64,000 nucleotides of DNA from RHLJ01 sp965247355 (lineage in GTDB: Bacteria; Bacteroidota; Rhodothermia; Balneolales; Balneolaceae): the NCBI GenBank assembly GCA_965247355.1, contig OZ252011.1, forward strand, positions 1-64,000. Direction: 5' to 3'. The position numbers were made by a program, and so were the translations under genes. Positions 55,832-63,032 of this stretch are shown here, one piece after another (the first letter of the stretch is position 1; each line of letters opens with the position of its first letter). The notes under the pieces are model-generated. The model was not told where the DNA came from. It did not search any database and worked only from the letters and a program-made list of their open reading frames with translations.

Positions 55832-58264
55832 CTATTCACTTTTTAAGGTGTGAGCAGGATTGAGCAGGGCAGATTTAATAGCCTGATAGCTGATTGTAAG
55901 TAAAGCGATAGCAAGTGCTATTCCTCCACCTAAAACAAAAATCCATGGACTTATTCCCTCATAGTAAGCAAAGTTTTCAAGCCATTTGCTCATTGCAAAA
56001 TAAGCAATCGGGCTTGCCAGCAGAAAAGCTGCCAAAACAAGCTTTGCAAAGTTGGTAGATAGCAGATATACAATCTGGCTTACTGACGCTCCCAAAACTT
56101 TTCGAATACCAATTTCTTTTACACGTTGTTGGATGGTAAAAGAAGCTAATCCGAAAAGTCCAAGGGCGGCAATAATAATAGCAAGGAGTGCAAAATATCC
56201 GAATACTTTTCCCAGGCGTTCTTCACCCTGATATTGCTCTGCAAAATTATCCTCAATTAAAGAGTAAGTGAAGGGATAGTTAGGGCGATAATCAGCCCAT
56301 GTATTTTCCAGATAAGCGATAGTTTCTTCCTGATAGGTCTCACTGAACTTTACTGCAATGGTATTATTTCTACCATTAGATATTACAAATACAATAGGAG
56401 CAATACTTTGATGTAGAGACTCAAAATGAAAGTCGTTTACAACACCGGTAATGAATCCTTGTCGACCTCCATAGTTGAATTGCTTTCCAATTGCAGCATC
56501 TGGAGAGGTATATCCTAAACGATATATGGAGGACTCATTAAGGACAAATGCTTCCGTAGAATCACTTGCTAAATTGATATCAAAACTCCGGCCGGCTATA
56601 ATATCCAGTCCGAATAAATCTATAAAATTGTGGCTTACATGGATATCGGCTATACGAAAATCGATATCTACTAATTCACCATTTATTTCAACTGTTCCCC
56701 CTTGAGAATCAAGTAGCCGACCTGACGGAACACGACTTTGCATAGATACATCCAGAATGCCCGGTTGCTGAATAAGTCGGTTTCGGATATCAACATAGTT
56801 GTTCTCAATCTCAGGACTTACAGGAAGTACTGCGATGTTATCCTGATTAAAGCCTAATTCCTTTTTCTGGACGTATTCCAGCTGATTGTATACGATGCCC
56901 ATGCTGGCTATCAAGGTGATTGAAATGGTAAACTGAAGTACGACCAATCCGGAACGAAACCATTGATGTTTTCCTCCTGTTTTAAATGAGCCCTTTAGCA
57001 CTGTAGCAGGTTGAAAGGAAGATAAAAAGAGAGCAGGATAACTTCCGGCTACCAATCCTATAAATGTCACGATCCCTAAAAGGCTAAAAGTCCATCTCCA
57101 GTCCGAGAAATAATTGAGAGCCAGATCTTTTTCTACAAAATCATTGAAATACGGGATGAGTACTTCAATGAATACAATTCCGAGTATTAAAGCTAAAAAA
57201 GCTAAAAGAAATGACTCCCCCATAAATTGTCGAACTAACGAAGTACGTTGAGCTCCCATCACTTTTCTTAATCCGACTTCATTTGCCCTGCGGGCAGATC
57301 GAGCTGTGGATAGATTCATAAAATTGATGCACGCAATGAATAGTATGAAGATAGCTACCGCTATGTATATATAAACATATTCGATATTTCCATTGGCTTC
57401 AATTTCCGAATCCAGGTGTGAATGAAGGTGGATATCAGTTACATTCATTAAATGAAGCTTCATGAAATCAGAAGCTCTGGCATCTTCCTGTGCTTCCTGA
57501 GGAGGAAAAATCTTATCTATTAAAGCAGGGAACTTTGCTTCTAATTCCTCGGAGCTGGTTTGATCTGAAAGCAACAAATAGGTCGAGAAATTATTACTCC
57601 CAAAATTCTGCATCATTTGTTCATACCCGCCATAGAACTGTACAACCGGCTGCATTGAGGCTAAAAAGTCAAAGTGGAAATGTGAGTTTTCCGGGACATC
57701 CTCAACTATTCCATTTACCTGAAATACCATTTCAGTACCCTGTAGAGAGAATTCAAGGGCTTTTCCAATTGGATCTTCATCCTCAAAATAGACTTCAGCC
57801 ATGCTTTCAGTAATGATTAATCCATCTGGAGAGCTTAATGCTGTTGAAGGATTTCCTTTTATCATATTCCATGAAAACACATCAAATACATCAGCGTCAG
57901 CGAAGAAAAATCGGTCCTGTATCAGGTGTTTTTCCCGATAACTAATTAGGGGAGAGACATCAAAAAATCGAACAGCATTTTGTACATCATCCGGAAAATC
58001 TTCCTTGATTAACTCTGCGAATGGTGGAGCAACATGACCGAGATGGAGACTTGTTTCACCATCCGGGTTTAGCCATTCTCTGGATACGCGATAAATCTGA
58101 TCTGATTTTTCATGATACTTATCGTAGCTCAGCTCATCTGTTATAAATAAAAGAATAAGCACGAAGGCGGTGATGCCTAGTGCCAGCCCAAAAATATTAA
58201 TGAAGGAGTATCCCGGATTTTTAATCAGGTTTCGGAATGCAATCTTGAGATAATTTTTGAGCAT
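55832..58264 (-). CDS. Duplicated FtsX/MacB-type ABC permease, 810 aa (operon A, fourth gene)
   Basis: Starts MLKNYLKIAFRNLIKNPGYS; coupling motifs EVGLRKVMGAQRTSLVRQF (about 331) and EIGIRKVLGASVSQIVYLL (about 720); tail NPAHTLKSE, with AH where others have VD or VE. It begins 11 nt after the preceding permease and is the last gene before the operon A hairpin. Confidence 0.92.
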   Translation of the reverse strand: MLKNYLKIAFRNLIKNPGYSFINIFGLALGITAFVLILLFITDELSYDKYHEKSDQIYRVSREWLNPDGETSLHLGHVAPPFAELIKEDFPDDVQNAVRFFDVSPLISYREKHLIQDRFFFADADVFDVFSWNMIKGNPSTALSSPDGLIITESMAEVYFEDEDPIGKALEFSLQGTEMVFQVNGIVEDVPENSHFHFDFLASMQPVVQFYGGYEQMMQNFGSNNFSTYLLLSDQTSSEELEAKFPALIDKIFPPQEAQEDARASDFMKLHLMNVTDIHLHSHLDSEIEANGNIEYVYIYIAVAIFILFIACINFMNLSTARSARRANEVGLRKVMGAQRTSLVRQFMGESFLLAFLALILGIVFIEVLIPYFNDFVEKDLALNYFSDWRWTFSLLGIVTFIGLVAGSYPALFLSSFQPATVLKGSFKTGGKHQWFRSGLVVLQFTISITLIASMGIVYNQLEYVQKKELGFNQDNIAVLPVSPEIENNYVDIRNRLIQQPGILDVSMQSRVPSGRLLDSQGGTVEINGELVDIDFRIADIHVSHNFIDLFGLDIIAGRSFDINLASDSTEAFVLNESSIYRLGYTSPDAAIGKQFNYGGRQGFITGVVNDFHFESLHQSIAPIVFVISNGRNNTIAVKFSETYQEETIAYLENTWADYRPNYPFTYSLIEDNFAEQYQGEERLGKVFGYFALLAIIIAALGLFGLASFTIQQRVKEIGIRKVLGASVSQIVYLLSTNFAKLVLAAFLLASPIAYFAMSKWLENFAYYEGISPWIFVLGGGIALAIALLTISYQAIKSALLNPAHTLKSE

Positions 58265-58275
58265 GGGTTCTCCTG

Positions 58276-60654
58276 TTATTCACTTTTTAAGCTGTCTACG
58301 GGGTTTGAAAGAGCGGCTTTCACAGATTGTCCGCTTACGGTTAAGAAAGCAATGAGAATTCCCAGTAGTGCACAAATGAAAAACACGGCAAATCCTATCT
58401 CAATTCTGAATGCGAATCCGGTTAACCATTTCTCCATTGCATACCAGGCTAAAGGTGCACCAATAATAAAACCAAAACTTACCAGCTTAAGGAAGTCTGT
58501 AGTAAGTAAAGCGACTACGTTTGCTACTGAGGCACCAAGTACTTTTCTAATGCCAATTTCTTTAGCTCTGCGTTCAATCAGAAATGAGGAAAGTCCAACA
58601 AGACCAAGGCATGCAATAAAAATTGCAAGTACCGAGAATAATGAAATCAGATTTCGGGTTTGTACTTCCTGCTCATATAGTTGATTCAGTTGTTGGTCTA
58701 AAAACTCAAACTCAAAAGGTCGATGAGGAGCCAATTTATCCCACACACCTTCAATTGCCGCCAGAGATTCCCGTGTAGTAGTTGGAGCAATTTTAATGAG
58801 CAGATAGTTGTACATATCCTCATTAATAAAAAGTGCGAGGGGATTTACTTCATTATGAAGAGATGCGAAATTGAAATCTTTTACAACACCAACAACTTCC
58901 CCTTCCCGATTTCCCAGAACATTAAAGGGTTGATTTAAAGCTTCTTGCGGAGTCCATCCAAACTTTTTTGCCAGAGTTTCATTAATAAGGTATACATAAC
59001 CCTGTTCTCTGCTGTAGCCGTCTGATTCCGGAAACCCGTTTCCTGCAAGCAATTCTATTCCAAGGGTTTCAACCAAATCTTTATCTGCCGCTCCTGCTTG
59101 GGTATTTACAGATTCTGTTCCGGGGGTGTGTTGAGCGCTATATCCACCAAATACTTTCCCAGGGATGTTAGACATGTATGTGGCACTTATTACACCGGGT
59201 TGTCTCAGTATCTCTGACTTAAGGACGTCCTGCTTTGGTGATAAATATTGATCACTGGCTGGAAGTACAACCATAGATTCTTTATCAAAGCCCAAACTGG
59301 TTGAAATAACAAATTCAGTTTGCTGATAAATCACAAAGGTGCTGATGATCAAAAAAGTAGAAATGGAAAACTGAGATATGACCAGTCCTTTTCTGAGAAT
59401 TGAACTTGATGAAGAGCTATTGATCATTCCCTTTAATACAGTAACAGGTTTGAATGAAGAAAGAAGGATTGCCGGGTAACTCCCTGCCAGTAGTGAGGTA
59501 ACGAAGACAATTCCTCCAACTAAAATCCATACGGAATAATTATCTAGTAATGTGAACTGAATGGATTTACCCATTAAGGCAAAAAATTGCTCGTTAAACA
59601 ATTCAACCACAATAAGGGAGATTGCAACCGATATTAGTGTAGTAAGGGTTGATTCGCCATAAAACTGTCTGATTAACTGACTTCTGTAGGCTCCCAATGC
59701 TTTTCGAATGCCAACTTCCGTTGCTCGCCGGGAAGACCTCGCGGTGGATAAGTTCACGTAGTTTATGATGGCGATCAGCAGTACTACTAATCCCATGAGC
59801 ATAAATCCATACACACGGTAGATATTGCCCATTGGAGCAATGTCAGATTCGCTATCAGATTTAAGGTAGATATCGGAAAGGGGAAGAAGTTTTAATCCTA
59901 TATCCTGTTGTTCTTTAACCCGTTCCTCTACAAAAGTGTCGATTTTTTCCTGAAGTGAAGAAAGAGACTGTGGCGAATTCAACACCAAATAAGTGTAGAA
60001 ATTTGCTGACCTGAGTTCCGAATCACTCAATTGAGACCAGGAACTTCTGGAAGAAAGTGATCCAATATAATCGAACCTAAAATGAGAATTTGAAGGCATG
60101 TCTCTAATCACACCAGTGACTTCAAAATCAGTATCGCTACTGAAGATTTGTGCAGAAACGGTTTCCCCGATTACATCCAAAGAACCAAAAAGCTTTAGAG
60201 CAATCGATTCTGTTAAAACCACCGTACCTGGTTTGTTGAGAGCATTTTTAGCATCTCCATTTAAGAATGGAAAGTCGAAAACCTGAAAGAATGAAGAATC
60301 AGCATATAAAAAGCTGTTTTCCTGGAACTTCTGATCGGCAACTCCAATAATTACCGGCCTATATCTTGTTGGTTCATATAACCGAACCCAGTTTTCTATT
60401 TCAGGTGCAATTGATGCCAGTGAGGGAGCAACCATAGATGGAGTTACTGCCATTTCTACTTCATTCACCATATTTATCCGCACAATACGATCACCTTTTT
60501 TATGAAAGTTATCGTAGCTTAGCTCATGATTAACATAGGTTAATATGAGCAGGCATAGTGTTACCCCTGTAGCAAGCCCCAGTATATTAATCGCAGAATA
60601 GCTTTTATATTTGACAATATTCCGGAAGGCGAGTTTGAAGTAGTTCTTAAGCAT
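58276..60654 (-). CDS. Duplicated FtsX/MacB-type ABC permease, 792 aa (operon A, third gene)
   Basis: Starts MLKNYFKLAFRNIVKYK; coupling motifs EVGIRKALGAYRSQLIRQF (about 314) and EIGIRKVLGASVANVVALL (about 701); tail NPVDSLKSE. As the permease nearest the adaptor and canonical ATPase, it is the best candidate for the founding copy from which the others arose. An 89-nt gap with a strong hairpin divides it from the ATPase gene. Confidence 0.92.
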   Translation of the reverse strand: MLKNYFKLAFRNIVKYKSYSAINILGLATGVTLCLLILTYVNHELSYDNFHKKGDRIVRINMVNEVEMAVTPSMVAPSLASIAPEIENWVRLYEPTRYRPVIIGVADQKFQENSFLYADSSFFQVFDFPFLNGDAKNALNKPGTVVLTESIALKLFGSLDVIGETVSAQIFSSDTDFEVTGVIRDMPSNSHFRFDYIGSLSSRSSWSQLSDSELRSANFYTYLVLNSPQSLSSLQEKIDTFVEERVKEQQDIGLKLLPLSDIYLKSDSESDIAPMGNIYRVYGFMLMGLVVLLIAIINYVNLSTARSSRRATEVGIRKALGAYRSQLIRQFYGESTLTTLISVAISLIVVELFNEQFFALMGKSIQFTLLDNYSVWILVGGIVFVTSLLAGSYPAILLSSFKPVTVLKGMINSSSSSSILRKGLVISQFSISTFLIISTFVIYQQTEFVISTSLGFDKESMVVLPASDQYLSPKQDVLKSEILRQPGVISATYMSNIPGKVFGGYSAQHTPGTESVNTQAGAADKDLVETLGIELLAGNGFPESDGYSREQGYVYLINETLAKKFGWTPQEALNQPFNVLGNREGEVVGVVKDFNFASLHNEVNPLALFINEDMYNYLLIKIAPTTTRESLAAIEGVWDKLAPHRPFEFEFLDQQLNQLYEQEVQTRNLISLFSVLAIFIACLGLVGLSSFLIERRAKEIGIRKVLGASVANVVALLTTDFLKLVSFGFIIGAPLAWYAMEKWLTGFAFRIEIGFAVFFICALLGILIAFLTVSGQSVKAALSNPVDSLKSE

Positions 60655-60688
60655 TGTGTTGCAACTTAAAGTAATCAGCTATTTGTCA

Positions 60689-60721
60689 TCAGCTTTTGGT
60701 AGTATCTTTACCAAAAGCTGA
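60689..60721 (-). repeat. Strong hairpin between ATPase and permease genes of operon A
   Basis: 13-bp perfect stem TCAGCTTTTGGTA/TACCAAAAGCTGA with a 7-nt loop. Without a clear T tract it may be a partial terminator or RNA-stability element that keeps ATPase and adaptor mRNA above permease mRNA. Confidence 0.7.
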
Positions 60722-60743
60722 GCGAAGTTATTTGAAAGCTTAA

Positions 60744-61433
60744 TTATACGTGAAAGCCTTCTTTCATATTCTCAGTTACAACATGTCCATCAAATAAATG
60801 GATAACACGAGTAGCGAAGTCGGCATCATGTGGGGAGTGAGTTACCATAACAATGGTAGTTCCTGCTTCATTTAATTCTTCAAGAAGTTTCATTACTTCA
60901 TTACCATGATCAGAATCAAGGTTACCGGTAGGCTCATCAGCGAGAATCAATTTTGCATTTGCAACAACCGCTCTGGCAATTGCAACACGTTGCTGCTGAC
61001 CACCGGAGAGTTGCTGAGGAAAGTGATTACGGCGATGCATCATGCTCATACGCTCCAGCGCGGCCTCGGCTTTTTCTTTTCGCTCTGAAGCATCCATACC
61101 TAAGTATAATAGTGGAAGCTCAACATTTTCAAAAACTGTAAGCTCATCAATCAGGTTAAAACTCTGAAAGACGAACCCAATGTTCCCTTTTCTTAGCTGA
61201 GCACGTTCCCGTTCGCTATAAGAAGAAACTTCGTGCCCCAGAAAACTATACTCACCTTCGGAAGGGTTATCCAGAAGGCCCATGATATTTAGAAGAGTAG
61301 ATTTCCCACATCCGGAAGGTCCCATGATGGCAACAAATTCACCTTCTTTAATCTCAACATTGACATTGTTTAGTGCGGTAGTTTCTACATCTTCAGTTAT
61401 GTAGAGTTTCTTTAGGTTTTTTGCTTGAATCAT
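60744..61433 (-). CDS. ABC transporter ATPase, LolD/MacB type (operon A, second gene)
   Basis: 229 residues, canonical: Walker A GPSGCGKST, Q-loop FVFQSFNLIDELTVFENVELPL, signature LSGGQQQRVAIARAVV, Walker B LILADEPTGNLDSD, switch His in VTHSPHDA. Lies 58 nt after the adaptor gene. It presumably powers the two permeases of operon A and, given that operons B and C encode no ATPase, possibly those as well. Confidence 0.95.
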   Translation of the reverse strand: MIQAKNLKKLYITEDVETTALNNVNVEIKEGEFVAIMGPSGCGKSTLLNIMGLLDNPSEGEYSFLGHEVSSYSERERAQLRKGNIGFVFQSFNLIDELTVFENVELPLLYLGMDASERKEKAEAALERMSMMHRRNHFPQQLSGGQQQRVAIARAVVANAKLILADEPTGNLDSDHGNEVMKLLEELNEAGTTIVMVTHSPHDADFATRVIHLFDGHVVTENMKEGFHV

Positions 61434-61491
61434 CGTTCTATTGGTTATGTGTATGTGTTTAATTTGTTTTGTAAGGTTACTTGAGTATTCT

Positions 61492-62748
61492 TTATTCCAA
61501 ATCTAAAACTTCGTTATCGCCAAAAGTATCGTAGCTGGAAATAATCACTTTGTCACCAGGTTGTAGTCCTTCAACTACTTCAAAATATTCCGGGTTTTGT
61601 TGTCCAAGACGAATATTATGCCGCTCGGCTTTGGTTTCATCGGTATTCAATTTATATACCCAGCTTCCTCCTGTAGTCTGGAAAAAACCACCTTTTTCAA
61701 GTAAAACTGCTGTTGAGGCATCTCCAAGTTCAAGTCGGATTCGAACACGCTGTCCACGACGAATACCTGTTGGTGCTTCTCCTACAAATTCCATATCCAC
61801 CTGAAACTGTCCATTTGTAATTACCGGGTATACTTTTGTAATAACGAGATCATATTCTGAGCCGGCAAAGTCAAATGTTCCTTTAAGGCCTGTGGTAATT
61901 CTTGAAAGGTGGAATTCATCTACACCCACACGGACTTTAAAATTATCAAGCATATCTACCTGACCTACCCGTTCACCCTGAGAAATAGATTGTCCCGGCT
62001 GCATCTCAATGGTAGTAAGCTGACCTTCAAGCGGAGCGGTAATTACCAGGTTATCAAGAATTCCCTGAACCGCACTCAAACTGCGATACATACGTGATTC
62101 CGAATCGTCGAGCTGGCGTAGTTGGTTTATCGTTTGTATAGAATCTTTAATGAAAGATTCATAGGTGAGATCATATCTTTTTTTCTCGTATTCGTAATTT
62201 TCTGCAACTGCTTCAAAATCCTGTTTTGAGATAAGATTTTGCTCATATAAACTTTGTGATCGCTCGAACTGAGGCTTCAGAAGGTCCAACTGATATTCAG
62301 CGTTGGCTAATTGTTCTTTAATCTGAAGGCTATTTTGTTCAAGGTTCAGTCTGGAGTTACGTACATTGTTGATTTGATCATATAAACTTGCTTCCTGATT
62401 GAGAACTGATAGCTGCAAATTTGAATTAGTTAAAATCAGAACTGTATCTCCAGGAGAAACCATTGCTCCTGATTCTAACACTACATTCTGAACAACCCCA
62501 CCTTCAATAGCATCCAAAAAACTGGTATTAATTGGTTGAATATTCCCTGTAACCTGAATGAATTCCTGAAATGAATCTTCTGAAACAGTTGCAATGGTGA
62601 GCTTATCTCTGTCAACATTTAATGTAGACCTGAAATCAGCAAATATAAAAGTGTATACAAAGAAGCCAATCACAGCCACGCCCACTACAAGCATAATAAT
62701 GCGGTTTGTAGTCCAGGTTTTCTTTTTAATTTTTCTATCCATTCCCAT
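61492..62748 (-). CDS. HlyD/MacA-type periplasmic adaptor (operon A, first gene)
   Basis: 418 residues, anchored by one N-terminal helix (IIMLVVGVAVIGFFVYTFIF) after a basic start. The order is half lipoyl domain, a coiled-coil hairpin of about 100 residues (around 115-225, with NLEQNSLQIKEQLANAEYQL and QFERSQSLYEQNL), the second lipoyl half (LVITAPLEGQLTTIEMQPGQ), and a beta-barrel (ending GDKVIISSYDTFGDNEVLDLE). Such adaptors bridge an inner-membrane pump to an outer-membrane TolC-like duct; no TolC gene is in the window. The second Met (MDRKIKKK, 62742) is an equally good start. Confidence 0.93.
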   Translation of the reverse strand: MGMDRKIKKKTWTTNRIIMLVVGVAVIGFFVYTFIFADFRSTLNVDRDKLTIATVSEDSFQEFIQVTGNIQPINTSFLDAIEGGVVQNVVLESGAMVSPGDTVLILTNSNLQLSVLNQEASLYDQINNVRNSRLNLEQNSLQIKEQLANAEYQLDLLKPQFERSQSLYEQNLISKQDFEAVAENYEYEKKRYDLTYESFIKDSIQTINQLRQLDDSESRMYRSLSAVQGILDNLVITAPLEGQLTTIEMQPGQSISQGERVGQVDMLDNFKVRVGVDEFHLSRITTGLKGTFDFAGSEYDLVITKVYPVITNGQFQVDMEFVGEAPTGIRRGQRVRIRLELGDASTAVLLEKGGFFQTTGGSWVYKLNTDETKAERHNIRLGQQNPEYFEVVEGLQPGDKVIISSYDTFGDNEVLDLE

Positions 62749-62802
62749 AAAATCCGCGAGATGTTTTTTTAATGTGTATCGATTAATCGTTTTGCATCAC
62801 AT

Positions 62803-62823
62803 TAAGTCAATTACTGTGCCAAA
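62803..62823 (-). promoter_or_regulatory. Sigma-54-like promoter of operon A
   Basis: Minus strand TTTGGCACA-N4-TTGACTTA; -24 GG at 62820-62819, the best -24 match of the four. Predicted start near 62795, 47-nt leader. -12 reads GA instead of GC. Confidence 0.72.
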
Positions 62824-62874
62824 TAAAAAAAGTTACGGTTTAAAGTAAATATTGATGCTTTTGTAGCATATGAC

Positions 62875-62911
62875 CGTTCATTTTGATACACTTACTGTCC
62901 GATATCGAACA
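62875..62911 (-). promoter_or_regulatory. Enhancer pair for the sigma-54 regulator, operon A
   Basis: Plus strand: CGTTCATTTTGATACA, spacer CTTAC, TGTCCGATATCGAACA. The right site is a near-perfect palindrome; the left has C for the first T. Centre 74 bp from the -24 G of operon A. Confidence 0.8.
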
Positions 62912-62972
62912 GTCAAATACTGAGCCTCCATATATATAGTCTTCACCTTATTTTTTTTGAAGTTTAAAAATT

Positions 62973-62988
62973 TAGGTACGGTATTTGT
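62973..62988 (+). promoter_or_regulatory. Possible sigma-54-like promoter of the response regulator
   Basis: AGGTACG-N4-TTTGT with GG at 62975-62976 and the -13 G kept. Predicted start near 63000, 107 bp from the enhancer centre. It would allow autoregulation, but the match is weaker than the other four. Confidence 0.4.
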
Positions 62989-63032
62989 GAATGAGTTCCT
63001 TAACTATTTGAATGTAACTAACGATTGTAAAT

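Larger units (their letters stand above)
62749..63032. promoter_or_regulatory. Divergent control region between operon A and the response regulator
   Basis: 284 nt with no gene. It holds the operon A sigma-54-like promoter (62803-62823), a TTGAT-core bend site near 62851, the enhancer pair (62875-62911) and a weaker sigma-54-like element facing the regulator (62973-62988). It is the hub of the cluster. Confidence 0.8.

Noticed and set aside
32590..61433. Permease array as the result of insertion elements or a transposon
   Set aside because: No transposase, terminal inverted repeats or target duplications are seen between copies; the gaps hold only control elements.
40606..62911. The repeated intergenic sequences as a CRISPR-like or REP-type array
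   Set aside because: There are only four copies, each tied to an operon start at fixed spacing to a promoter, which fits enhancers rather than a repeat array.
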